Origin: JASJBU01 sp963797085 | Lineage (GTDB): Bacteria > Pseudomonadota > Gammaproteobacteria > Chromatiales > Chromatiaceae | Length of the DNA: 64,000 nt | Direction: 5' to 3' | NCBI GenBank assembly: GCA_963797085.1 | Contig: CAWCOA010000026.1 | Location: 62,001-126,000 of the forward strand | Part shown: one piece after another, positions 38,707 to 48,863 of the stretch | How the letters are laid out: each line of letters opens with the position of its first letter | Position numbering within the stretch: position 1 is the stretch's first letter | Made by a program: the position numbers and the translations under genes | Notes under the pieces: generated by a model | The model's input: the letters and a program-made list of their open reading frames with translations, nothing else | Database searches by the model: none | What the model was told of the DNA's origin: nothing

Positions 38707-39310
38707 ATGTAAAAAATCAGCATCATCCTTCTCGCCAAAGACGAATCTCGCTTGATTGGAGCGTTAGCGACGAAAACACTTTGGACGGCAGGTAAGGCCG
38801 GGGTAGTTGTTATCAATGATGATTCAACTGACGACACCGCCAAGGTTGCCGAGAGAGCTGGTACGCATGTTATCAATCACCTCGATAATATGGGCAATGG
38901 GTCGGCCGTTAAAACGGGCTCAGATCATGTAAAGATGTGATTCTTATTTTGATGGAGGGAGATAGCCAGCATGTTCCAACTGATACTCCTCGCCGGCTGA
39001 AGAAACTGAATGAAGGCTAGGATATGGTAGTTGGCGCCCGCAATCACACTCACGGGCCAGCATCGCACGCGACATGGCCAATATCACTTATATAACAAAT
39101 GGGCCAGTTATATGCCGGACAGTAAATCCAGGATTAAACCTCCGGGTTCAGTGCTGTACACGCAAATAAGTTTTGCGAGTTCCCGCACCTCTTCCACCCA
39201 ATGGCTTAGCCAAGCAAAGACGGCCTTTTTCCGTGCTGGTTTTCCGTTCGGCTATGTTTCCATCAAGCCCCTCAACCGTACCGGGAAAAGCCTAGTTCAT
39301 CCGCTGAAAA
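38707..39310 (+). pseudogene. Decayed GT2 dolichyl-phosphate-sugar synthase-like gene
   Basis: Fragments in several frames: KISIILLAKDESRLIGAL, GVVVINDDSTDDTAKVAERAGTHVI, NHLDNMGNGSAVKTGSDH, then VILILMEGDSQHVPTD, MVVGARNHTHG, NKWASYM, TSGFRAV-like and FFRAGFPFGYVSIKPLNRTGKS. The order and spacing match the intact GT2 at 51914-52813 (VVDDGSSDATSSEAHKAGARVIRHLYNIGNGASIKTGARHAQ...). With several frame changes and at least one internal stop after NEG, it looks like a dead paralogue. It breaks off into non-homologous sequence near 39310. Confidence 0.65.
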
Positions 39311-39452
39311 CGAGTATTTATGATTGTTCTATTGATTATCTTGAAGTGGCTACTCATTATTGGTCTGTGTTAAAGCGATTGTGTTGTGATAAAGAGAATA
39401 TGTCGACCACTTTTCAGGTGCCAGATACAACAAATCATATTGATGAAGACAT

Positions 39453-40698
39453 ATGGCAATTTCAGCAGACAAACGTGTTTTAGTACTTGCCTCTACCTTC
39501 CCCCGGTGGCAGGGAGATTCTGAACCTGCTTTTGTTGAATATTTGAGTTTACAACTTGCGTTGTACCATCATGTACACATATTGGCCCCCCATACCAAAG
39601 GGGCGGCGGTTCACGAGTTATGGAAAGGCGAATACGCAAGCAAGGATAGACCAACCCATAGCATTGAAGTATTTCGGTTCCGTTATTTTTTTAAAGCAGG
39701 ACAGACGCTTGCCTACAATGGTGGCATCTTGGCAAATCTGTCTCGCCACCCGATTAAATTTGCTTTGGTGCCTTTTTTTGTCTTGTTCCAACTACTGTCT
39801 ATCGCCCGTTTATATCATCGTTTCCATTACGACGTCATCCATGCGCATTGGATCATCCCCCAAGGTTTCTTGGCAACTTGTTTAATCTACTTAGACCTTG
39901 GGGTAAACGACCAAAAGTATTGATTACTTCCCACGGTGGTGATCTGTTTGCATTGAATGGTGTTCTGCTTAACCCAGTAAAGCGTTGGATATTACAGCGT
40001 GCTGATGCCATCACTGTAGTCAGCCAGGCCATGAAGGAATACTGTGAACAACTTGGCGTCAGTAGCGAACACATCATGGTTCGATCCATGGGTGTAGATC
40101 TAGTGAAACGTTTTACTCTGGGGGACATGGAATGGACCCAACGCCGAGACATGATGTTTGTCGGACGACTGGTGGAGAAAAAAGGCGTTGAAAACTTGAT
40201 TCGCGCCATGCCGATATTGCTCAAACACCACCCTGAAACCCACTTGCGGATTGTTGGTGACGGCCCTTTGCGCACAGAACTCGAAGCACTGGCAAGCACT
40301 CTTAAACTTGAAACCAAGGTCACCTTCATGGGTCGGGTTGCCAACTCGAATATTCCACCCCTGTTGCGCTCCACACAGATTGCCATTATTCCTTCCATAG
40401 TAGCCACATCAGGAGACCAGGAGGGTTTGGGGTTAGTGGCAGTAGAGGCCATGGTGTGTGGCTGCGCAGTAGTGGCATCTGATTTACCCGCGTTACGTGA
40501 TGTGATAACTCACGAACAAACCGGATTGTTGGCCAAAATGGTGGATTCTAGAAAACTTGGCAAATAAGATCGCACAATTACTCGATGATCCCGTCAAGCT
40601 TCAGCGCTTGGCCCAAACAACGACGACATTTCGTGCGCGATCATTTTGATTGGCAAGAAGTAGGACGCGATTATGCCGAACTCATCAAGCATATATAG
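39453..40698 (+). pseudogene. GT4-family glycosyltransferase, frame-broken
   Basis: A retaining GT-B enzyme. The N-terminal half begins RVLVLASTFPRWQGDSEPAFVEYLSLQLA and reaches DVIHAHWIIPQGFL, where the frame breaks (~39880); the other frame carries GNLFNLLRPWGKRPKVLITSHGGDLFALNG, ADAITVVSQAMKEYC, FVGRLVEKKGVENLIRAM, HLRIVGDGPLRTELE and the donor-site block GDQEGLGLVAVEAMVCGCAVVASDLPALRDVI. A second break near 40555 separates the last helices (NLANKIAQLLDDPVKLQRLA; HFVRDHFDWQEVGRDYAELIKHI, stop 40696-40698). Repaired length ~413 aa. Two to three indels. Likely transfers a hexose in glycan assembly. Confidence 0.75.
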
Positions 40699-40760
40699 AT
40701 ATAGTTAGCGTCTAAAATGCGCTTGCATCATCGCCTAATAATGCAAAAGCCTAGCACATA

Positions 40761-41822
40761 TCAGGACAGTATAGCCTCGAGGATTCCAACCGAATACCGC
40801 CATCCAGAGGCCGATTGGTAGTCGATCCTACCATCTTGCAAATGGCTCAACACCTTGTCGACAAAGTCCGCTACGTTACCGGGCTGGGCCAGATAATCCT
40901 TATGCTCCCGCATCACCCAAGCCGTTCCTGGTACGTCAGCAGCCACCAGAGGTAGACCACATGCCATGGCCTCATACAGTTTCGCCGGATAACTATAATT
41001 GCCAAAGGCGGTCGCTTTGTTAATCACGATAAACAGGTCAATACTATTGAGAATTACAGGCACATCCTCAGCAGGCCGGTAACCCAACCATCGCACTCCA
41101 GGAGGTAATTTCAACCCTTTTGCCAAACGCCCGGACAGCACTAATTGCACCTGCGGTTCGATTGCTTGCAACTTCGCAAATACTGAAAATAGTAATTCTA
41201 TGCCCCTGTTCGGGTGCATGTCTCCAGAGTAGCCCACCAGAATGGTCTCTATGGGGAGTCCTAACTGCCGTCTACACTCATTCCTATCCAATGGAGCAAA
41301 TATTGGGTCTGCCGCCATCGGTACCACTTCGACGTCCCGCCCCCCGCGGGAAGCACTGATCCTTTCGGCCAGTTGTGGTCCCGAGGCCGTCACAACATTG
41401 GCTTTTGTCAACGCATGTCGCCAAAGCCAATGTAATGGCTTTAACCAGGGGATATAGCTCTCATAATTATCATAGGCATCGATAAGGTAGCGGGCACCAG
41501 AAGTTCGCGCAATATAATAAGCAAGGGTGCCATACCATGTATCGGAAAATCCGATCAGCCAATCTGGCTGAATGGTACAGGCAAGTTGTTTGGCCTTGGC
41601 AACATAAGGTGAAGGCCCCCAAGGCAATACAGATATCGTATGCCAGTGCAGATTACCCTCACGGCTATATTGTGCTGTTTCCTTTTTGTAGCTCAACAAC
41701 AAGATGTGTACATCGTGACCACGTTCAGCCAAGAGGCGGGGAAGGTAATAAAAACGTCCATAAGGCTGATTGAACAGGTCGCGACCCTGAGGGCGTCTCT
41801 TACACAGACATAGAATTTTCAT
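40761..41822 (-). CDS. GT4-family glycosyltransferase
   Basis: 353 aa, intact. N-terminal acceptor domain MKILCLCKRRPQGRDLFNQPYGRFYYLPRLLAERGHDVHILL; ADPIF then GYSGDMHPNRGIELLFSVFAKLQ; VPVILNSIDLFIVINKATAFGNYSYPAKLYEAMACGLPLVAADVPGTA is the E(x7)E-type donor-binding region. It is a cytoplasmic or peripheral membrane enzyme. It lies at the 3' end of the minus-strand glycan operon after a ~190-base gap and is convergent with the previous GT4. Sugar specificity cannot be read from sequence. Confidence 0.85.
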   Translation of the reverse strand: MKILCLCKRRPQGRDLFNQPYGRFYYLPRLLAERGHDVHILLLSYKKETAQYSREGNLHWHTISVLPWGPSPYVAKAKQLACTIQPDWLIGFSDTWYGTLAYYIARTSGARYLIDAYDNYESYIPWLKPLHWLWRHALTKANVVTASGPQLAERISASRGGRDVEVVPMAADPIFAPLDRNECRRQLGLPIETILVGYSGDMHPNRGIELLFSVFAKLQAIEPQVQLVLSGRLAKGLKLPPGVRWLGYRPAEDVPVILNSIDLFIVINKATAFGNYSYPAKLYEAMACGLPLVAADVPGTAWVMREHKDYLAQPGNVADFVDKVLSHLQDGRIDYQSASGWRYSVGILEAILS

Positions 41823-42015
41823 GGGCGGGGTAAGTGGCCATGTGCTGGTCGATTTTAGACCAACTTTAGAAAATAGATTAGGCCTGGCACGAATGACAAC
41901 AGGTGTTTATGGGTAATCTCGATCAACATATTGCGCTTTTTCACTATTCCAGCACCAAGAATTATTCTTTTCACACACATCCTTCTCCCAGAGACAACGA
42001 TACTGCTGCACTTAG

Positions 42016-43112
42016 TCAGCAGAAATTATTTACCACGTCTATTACACGAGCCACATCAGCATCACTCATCTGTGGATGACAGGGTATTGAAAGGCATGTT
42101 CTCGCATGCCGTTCGGCGGCAGCCGAGCTTCTCTGCGGGTCGCGGAGGATATCCCTGCACGGCGGCTGATGATGCACCGGTACCGGATAATGCTTCAGTG
42201 TGGCAATCCCATGTTCAACGAGAAAACCAGACAGGCGTTCGCGTTGCTCGCAAGTGACTACGAACAGATGATAAACATGGTTTTCAGAGTGCGCGGGCGT
42301 CTGCAATAATTTAATCCGTGGATTGCATAACCCGGCCTGGTAGCCAGCAGCTATGCCTCGACGGCGGCAGGTAAAACTGTCCAGCCAGTCCAGCCTCACC
42401 TTCAGAATCGCAGCCTGCAGTTCATCCAGTCGGCTGTTAAGCCCAAACTCCGGATGCTCATATCGTACACTCTGACCATAGTTGCGCAGCACACCGGCCC
42501 GATCCATCAGCGATGCATCGCTGCTGACCAGGGCACCCCCATCCCCGGTCGCACCCAGGTTTTTGGTTGGGTAGAAACTGTAGGCGCCGACACGACCAAA
42601 ACTGCCAGCGACTTGCCCGTTCCGTTCCGCCAGGCGCGCGGGCACAATCCTCCAGTAACGCGATCCCGTGATGGTCACATAATTCAATCCAGCTCTCCAT
42701 CCCACGTACATGCCCGTACAGGTGTACCAGTACGACCGCACGGGTCTGCGAAGTAATACAGCGCTCCACACTCTCCGGAGCAAGCAGGGCGGTTCGCGGA
42801 TCAATGTCTGCCAGCACAGGTGTTGCACCGGCCCTCACAATCGCCAGTACTGTCGCAAATGCCGTCATGGGCGTTGTTATAACCTCGCCTCCCGGGCCAA
42901 TATCCAGCGCCCGCAGGCCGATTTCGATTGCGTCCATGCCATTGCCTACACCAGTCGCGCGAGTGGTTCCGCAACGACCCGCCCAGGCCTGCTCGAAAGC
43001 GCGAACCTCCTCACCCAGTAGATACCAGCCCGAGTTCAGCACCCGTTCAACCGCCACAGTTCAGCGACCGCAAGGCTGCAGGCTCGGCATTGAAATCATT
43101 CATCAGGATCAT
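42016..43112 (-). pseudogene. DegT/DnrJ/EryC1-family sugar aminotransferase, frame-broken
   Basis: PLP-dependent transaminase making an amino-dideoxy sugar nucleotide. Start MILMNDFNAEPAALRSL (43112), then VERVLNSGWYLLGEEVRAFEQAWA, GVGNGMDAIEIGLRALDIGPGGEVITTPMTAF, VLVHLYGHVRGM and LLEDCARAPG (the PLP-pocket Asp). A shifted frame has VGAYSFYPTKNLGATGDGGALVS, with the Schiff-base Lys in YPTKNLG, then GLNSRLDELQAAIL, and ends MSDADVARVIDVVNNFC. Breaks lie near 43060 and 42640-42650. The ATG overlaps the epimerase stop by four bases. Motifs resemble FdtB/RffA-type enzymes that act on dTDP-3- or 4-keto sugars, which fits the nearby rmlA/rmlB. Confidence 0.8.
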
Positions 43113-44103
43113 TCGGGGTCCCAGTACTGTTCTTTATACCTGCGGTAATAGTCGATGCAGTTTGTCAGCCCCTGGTGCAATTCAACGCGCGGCTCCCAGC
43201 CAAGATCTTTCGGGATCCTGCCGAAATCACTGTAGTAATCGCCAATGTCTATCGCCTTGCGCTCCGGAGGAAACGGGACTATTTCGTAGCTTGCACCGGG
43301 CGAAAACCGGCAAGTATCTGTGCAACCTGTTTGAGACTGACCACTTCGTGACTACCAAGGTTAAAAACCTGGCCATCTGCAACTGGCTGGTGGCCGCCAA
43401 TAACAGGGCATCAACAACATCATCGACATAATTGAAATCCCGCAACTGCTCGCCATCACCAAACACAAAGATCGGTTTGCCCTCGATCATATTCCTTAGC
43501 CAGATACCGAGAAAGGTTTGCCTGGCATCCTTCACCCGCATTGCCGGCCCATAGGTATTGGTGAGTCTCAATGCACAGGCACGGATACCGTAGATATTAT
43601 TATAGAGCAGGTGGTACCACTCCCCAGCCAGCTTGTTGATGCCGTTTACATCCACCGGCCGAACCGGGTGTGCTTCATCTACCGGCAGATATTCGGGCTT
43701 GCCATAGAGCTGGCGGGTACTGGCAAACACGATTTTGATAGCCGTGTTATGTTTCCGGCATGCCTCAAGAATGGAGAGCTGGGCTGTCGCATTAATCTCC
43801 AGGTCATTGCCCGGGTTGGTCATCGAGTCCAGATGGCTGGTTTGACCCGCCAGATTAAACAGGTAGTCCTTTCCCTGTATCAGGTATTCCATCGCGAACG
43901 GGTCTCTACGTCCGTTATGTTCAGTGTCAGCCGGGAACGGATATCCTCGATGTTAAACAGATTACCCCCGTACTCGGGAATCAGGCTGTCGACCAGCGTC
44001 ACTTCTGCCCCAAGTGAAACAAGGCGCCGCGCCAGATCGGATCCAATAAAGCCGACACCGCCGTGATCAATACCCGTTTGTTTTCAAGACTAATTTCTTG
44101 CAT
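43109..44103 (-). pseudogene. NAD-dependent epimerase/dehydratase (SDR), frame-broken
   Basis: Extended SDR acting on a nucleotide sugar. MQEISLENKRVLITA starts the Rossmann fold but the glycine loop is in a shifted frame; the main open part runs YLIQGKDYLFNLAGQTSHLDSMTNP, FASTRQLYGKPEYLPVDEAHPV, NGINKLAGEWYHLLYNNIYGI (YxxxK-like region replaced by NGINK), RLTNTYGPAMRVKDARQTFL and FGDGEQLRDFNYVDDVVDALLLA. The ending is again shifted (HEVVSLKQVAQILAG, FPPERKAIDIGDYYSDFGRI, LHQGLTNCIDYYRRYKEQYW; stop 43109-43111). The usual catalytic Tyr is not at its expected place, so activity is uncertain. It overlaps genes on both sides. Confidence 0.75.
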
Positions 44104-44818
44104 CACACATCCTTTCTGGCGAGCACAACTGATCAAGGCACAAATCCGCATTAGCGGGCAACAAGCGGTGTAAAAGTGCACCCAGTATATTAAACGGCGC
44201 CATTATTACGATACAGACAAGCAAATTCAAAACCGGGAAGCGCGTCCAAAGCACCTTGAACAGGTAGGCATTAACCAGCTGGAACAATACCCGGATATCC
44301 GCATTCAGCTTGTACTGTGCCATCACATCCAGACCACTATTCTCCAGCAGACTCTTCAGCCCGAATGAAGTGTAGCGCGCAAAATCCCAGGGCTGTTCAT
44401 GTTCATCCCAGACAAATGGGACCGTCAACAACAGCTGGCCGTCGGGCTTCAGCACCCGCAGGATTTCCCCAGAAACAGATCGGGCGTAAAACATGCTCAA
44501 GCACCTGGTTGCAAATGATCGAGTCAAAGCTCTGGTCAGGAAACGGAAATACCTGACCATCATAGAAATAATCAGCCCGCTTTTTTGCGCGATTCTCCAG
44601 CGAATCAATTTCCAGCCCAATATATTCGTCTGCGGAAAACAAATCCGTGTAGGGCTTGCTGCCGCAGCCCACATCCAGAATTCTCCCGCCCACCGCGGCG
44701 CCAGCCGCTGCACCGTCCGGAACAATTCCCGCCGCGCATGATAAAACGGGTTCAACCAGAGCCCGGCAAATCCCGGGTTGAACTGCTGTTCCCGCAGATA
44801 ATGCCTCAGGCCCTGCAT
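44090..44818 (-). pseudogene. Class I SAM-dependent methyltransferase, frame-broken
   Basis: Begins MQGLRHYLREQQFNPGFAGLWLNPFYHARRELFRTVQRLAP. The SAM-binding core is one frame over: GGRILDVGCGSKPYTDLFSA, YIGLEIDSLENRAKKRADYFYDG, FPFPDQSFDSIICNQVLEHV. The first frame resumes at GEILRVLKPDGQLLLTVPFVWDEHEQPWDFARYTS and ends in a membrane-like helix pair (LVNAYLFKVLWTRFPVLNLLVCIVIMAPFNILGALLHRL). Two indels bracket the core. Probably methylates a sugar or lipid-linked glycan. Its end overlaps the epimerase start by 14 bases. Confidence 0.72.
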
Positions 44819-44881
44819 CAAATTTCCCCAGTATCATACCGCTGAAGGTGAACTCAAGCCCACCCGCAAATGCGCCGGTCG

Positions 44882-45632
44882 TCATTGCTGTCGAACCCGG
44901 CGATCACTTCGTAACTCCTGGAAAAGTTCCAGAAAACGTTGTCTGCTGAATATCCTGCAGGGATAGCTTGCAGTATAGATTGATGGCGGGACATGCTGCA
45001 CCGTTATCCGGTCATCAGGCGCCGCGCTAAACGGCGTCCGGTCGACAATTATATATGGATATCCGTTTCCATAAGTTCTCCGAGCACAAGTGGCCGGTGA
45101 CTCGATATACTGCAGCACACTGGAAAGCAGCACCGCATTGGGCGTCATGTGCTGCACACATTCAGCGATAGTGCGGAAAAACTGCAACTGCCCGGTCTCC
45201 AGGTTCTCACGCCCGCAGCGCACAAAATTTTCCTGCCCGACAATCCCCCACTCGCAGGTCGTCTACCACGGAAAGAAAATCACGGCACTGAAAATAACTA
45301 CTGCCAAGCGAGCCACCAAAGTCCAGTACCGAGAGACGGTTCCCGTTTTCCGCCGCAGCACGCAGCATACCGGCAAGGACCGGATATGAATGCTCCACAT
45401 GATCGAACAGCACCGAGTCACGTTCATAGACCGCCGCGCCACTCTTTGACTTTCAGCACGGCCTGCTTGACCTTTTCCAGTATCAGTCGGCGTCATAACC
45501 CGATGCCTGCGCACTGGCGGCCGCCCAGTCGCTGTAATTACCCGAATAACTGTTAGTCTTTTTCAGAAAAGCCCCGAAAGATCTATCAACTACAGGCGGC
45601 AACCAGCGCCTGATAATTTTGTTCGTCTGCAT
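44882..45632 (-). pseudogene. TIGR04325-type putative methyltransferase, frame-broken
   Basis: Starts MQTNKIIRRWLPPVVDRSFGAFLKK and SGNYSDWAAASAQASGYDAD. After a shift (near 45485) it runs RDSVLFDHVEHSYPVLAGMLRAAAENGNRLSVLDFGGSLGSSYFQCRDFLS, and after another (near 45250) CGRENLETGQLQFFRTIAECVQHMTPNAVLLSSVLQYIESP, IIVDRTPFSAAPDDRITVQHVPPSIYTASYPCRIFSRQRFLELF. The 'FDFGGSLGSSYFQ' and 'ILSSVLQYI' signatures are those of a methyltransferase family common in O-antigen clusters. The start is three bases from the stop of the preceding gene. Confidence 0.7.
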
Positions 45633-45634
45633 GT

Positions 45635-46539
45635 CTAGTTCGAGCGACCCACGATATTCGCCGCCCTGCGCAATATCATGGTCAGTATTGAGGGTCGCAG
45701 CGCCCTGAAAAAATTAATGAACCCCTGCCGCGCATCTCGTTCTCCTCTAGAGCTATCCGCTCAACCTTGACGGGCCCTTCCTCAAGTTCACCCGAGAAGT
45801 CTGCGGAGGCAGTACAGTGCGCACCACTGTTGTCATTACCGATATTTATCACCAGACTGCGCCCCGGATACAGTGTCAGCCGGTCCGCAGAAATGCGCTG
45901 GCATACCAGCGAACTGCCCACGAGTCATTCTTGCCCGCGATCTGTTCTTCAAGCATTCGTGTATACGGGTAAGCGCCATTGAAATCAAAATGCTGCGTCA
46001 GGTCGCGCTGCCGCAGCTGCTGCAGCAAAGCCCTGCCGTCAGGCTCAAATAGCTCCCAGCCACGCCGCCACGCCGCCCAACCCCAGCAATCCGCCCCCCG
46101 AGAAAGAAGGTCTCCGGCAACGGACATTTTGGCAGGATAAACATAGCCATGAATACTGGCCACCTGTTGATCGTGCTCATACAGGTCGAATACGTCATTC
46201 ATAAACCCGAGAAAATACCGGGAAATGAGAATGTCATCCTCCATCACGATGACACGGCCGTGATCCTGCATTAACTTCAGAAACGCCCTCGATGACCGAT
46301 TTTGCCAGCCCGAAATTCTTCTCTCGCTCAATTATATGCACGGCGGAGAACCCGGCAATCTGCGCGGATACAGGCCCTGACTTCGGCGACCTCAGTCTCG
46401 TCAGCGGCTCTTTTGCGGCATCGGAGAAAACAAACAATTCGGTTTGCGGCGCCTCGGGGTTGTTCAGGAGCGCCGCGACGGTCTGGCGCAGATGTCCGGG
46501 CCTGTTATATGCAAACAGCGCTACAGGTGCAGATGTCAT
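45635..46539 (-). pseudogene. GT-A glycosyltransferase, frame-broken
   Basis: MTSAPVALFAYNRPGHLRQTVAALLNNPEAPQTELFVFSDAAK begins a GT2/GT13-like nucleotide-sugar fold; after FGLAKSVIEGVSEV the frame shifts (~46270) to DHGRVIVMEDDILISRYFLGFMNDVFDLY, with EDD as probable metal site. DCWGWAAWRRGWELFEPDG and NDSWAVRWYASAFLRTG follow, then another shift (~45900) to SADRLTLYPGRSLVINIGNDNSGAHC and finally INFFRALRPSILTMILRRAANIVG with stop at 45635. The GWAAWRRGW block is typical of this group of lipopolysaccharide/O-antigen transferases. Acceptor unknown. Confidence 0.72.
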
Positions 46540-46554
46540 ATATACAGAAAAGAA

Positions 46555-47236
46555 TCAGTCATCGTCATTCGACATTTCGGCAAGCCCGCCGGCCGGATCA
46601 GGAGGTGAAAACCCTGCCGGAATATCAGTCCAGGCATGGATAAAAACTGAAGACGTTGATGCATATCTGTTGACCGGACTCATGCCGCTGAAGTCAATCT
46701 GGAAAAAACCCTTTTCCCTGAGCAGGTCACAACCCCTGTAGTGCCTGTCGGAGTTATCGACAATAATCATTCCGTGGGTATTCAGGTAAGATCGCAAATA
46801 GCGGCACAGGCATTTCGCCACTACCATCAATCACAATAACATCAAACTTGCCTTCCTGCCGGGTGATGCATGAAACATAGCTCTCCTTGTCGGCATGCAG
46901 GTTCAAGTGAAGATTGGCTGGGCAATCAGCTGATATCCTGTCGAACCACTGCTGATCTGACTCAACAGCCACCACCTCACTGGCACGGGCAGCCCAGAAC
47001 AGGGAGGAATTTCCGGCCCCATATTCAAACACCCGCTTACCCGAGAAGTTGAATTGTTTTAGATATTCAATCGCAGGATAGGTAAACCAGGGCAGCGGCT
47101 CTCCATCGGCCGCTACGGGTGTCCTCTGATAACGGACCTGAAGTAGCCCCAGTTTCACCAGCAGAATCTGGGCAACCAGCAGGCTTCGTTTTACGGCGAG
47201 AAGCACCCTGAACAGCACTGTGTTCTGCAAGTCCAT
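46555..47236 (-). pseudogene. FkbM-like/class I methyltransferase, frame-broken
   Basis: Starts MDLQNTVLFRVLLAVKRSLLVAQILLVKLGLLQV at an ATG that overlaps the flippase TAA (TAATG). The SAM-dependent core follows: YPAIEYLKQFNFSGKRVFEYGAGNSSLFWAARASEVVAVESDQQWFDRI and KFDVIVIDGS. After a shift near 46820 it continues RYRCLCRYLRSYLNTHGMIIVDNSDRHYRGCDLLREKGFFQIDFSGM and stops at 46555. About 226 aa when repaired. Because of another upstream indel its frame is fused to the flippase, which would otherwise read as a single 628-residue protein. Confidence 0.7.
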
Positions 47237-48640
47237 TAGCCTGACTTGAAGCCCAGGACGGCTACCGGGTTCAAGGCACGCAGCATCAGGAAACCCTGGC
47301 CGCGTCCCGGCGGAAATAATAATAGAGAATGTGGCAATGAAGTATGAAATCAGTGTGGCTATTGCAGCACCCACTGCCCCGTAAGCGGGAATCAGAAACA
47401 GGTTCAGCAATATATTGATTACGAGACCAATAAGCGTCCTGTAAAGAGATAACTTCTGCAAACCCTCATTAGTCAGATACTGACTGCTGGCAACCCCCAG
47501 AAATACTGCTATCGCCGCCCAGATATGCACGCGCAACACTGACGCCGATTCCGAGAAATCACTACCGAACAATAACTCAATCAACAGCGGCGATACAACA
47601 GCGAGTGGCACAGCAATGACCAGGCTTATCCGCACCATCAGGATATAGAGCCTGAACAGGCCCTGCTGGTACTGCTCCGAACTCCGCGCACGCGCGCGCA
47701 GCAGCATTGGTGCAACAGACGAGACTATGATCATAGGCACGAAATAGAACCCTTCTGACAGTCGGGTGGCTGCGCTGTAGATACCGGCACTCCTGTCCCC
47801 GCTTATTTTTCCGAGCATAACGATATCAACCTTCATATAGAGCATGACGCTCAGACCGGCAAATATCAGTGGCCAGCACTCCCTGACCAAGGCCAGTGCC
47901 TGGGTATATCCAGGACGCCAGTCAATCACATGTCCGCCAAGATAGCGATAAGTCACCAGCAGACCGATTGCCGCAAACAGGATCTCGAGCGTCTGTGCCC
48001 AGGCAAACATCGTCAACGACATTACACCCAGGATAAGTACGACCCGCAGACCGAAGAAAGCCAGTAATGAAGGCAATCGTGCAATTACTACATATTTCGA
48101 GGCTACCCTTGACTGAAACCAGAAATCAATCACATCAAAGGTGTTAAATAGCATCCCAAGGGAAATGACGGCAACCAGGATCTGTATACCGGATTCATCC
48201 GGATTCACAAGCAATATCGATGCTATACAAAGTGAAATAGCCAGCAGGGAACCGGCCAGCTTCAGAAGTAATGCAGAACCCAGGGTCTGGTTAGCGGCTT
48301 CAGGTGCATTCACCAGATTGCGCACGACAACCCCATCCAGCCCCAGGCTTGCGACCGATGAGAACAGCGCAACAAAGGCGAGGGCATAGTGAAACTGTCC
48401 AAACTTGACAGGACCCAGGGCGCGCGCCATCCAGACTCCAATCACAAGTCCCAGCACCAACCTGAGCACCTTGTCCAGCATCAGCCAACCGCTATTGCCA
48501 ACTGCCTGTTGCAGGCCATGTCTCCCTTCAAGACGATCACGCAGGATACTTGGCAGATATTTTAACCAGGACGCGCTCATCACGATCTGCTGGACAGAAG
48601 ACTGCGAGGCAGGGTACACAAAGGAATCGATAAAAGCCAT
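47236..48640 (-). CDS. Wzx-type oligosaccharide flippase
   Basis: Polytopic inner-membrane protein of the MATE/MOP superfamily that moves undecaprenyl-linked repeat units to the periplasm. About 12-14 hydrophobic helices; the opening GLQQAVGNSGWLMLDKVLRLVLGLVIGVWMARALGPVKFGQFHYALAFVALFSSVASLGLDGVVVRNLV is the Wzx signature region. MSASWLK (48580) is an alternative start. After SAGTRPGF the frame breaks near 47290; the natural end LMLRALNPVAVLGFKSG and its TAA at 47236-47238 are in the next frame. First gene of the tightly overlapping minus-strand glycan operon. Confidence 0.85.
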
Positions 48641-48863
48641 CTCAGGCTTAATACTGCCTTCAGGGCCGAGACATACTCATGAACCGGCGGTCGGCTATCC
48701 ACTCTATAGTAACTCCCCATACCACACCTTGACTGCATACCTTTTGATTTCTACAGTATCAATCAATCCCAGGCACGCATCATCAACTGCACGATGATTA
48801 GCGTACAATCCTTTCCTCGAACTTAGCGCGAGATGCTGACCCAATTACCTTAATCAGAAACCC

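Noticed and set aside
44403..44885. Alternative N-terminus of the methyltransferase beginning MTTGAFAGG
   Set aside because: It is Ala/Gly-rich shadow sequence until the SAM motif; the other frame (GLRHYLREQQFNPGFAGLWLNPFYHARRELF) reads as real protein.
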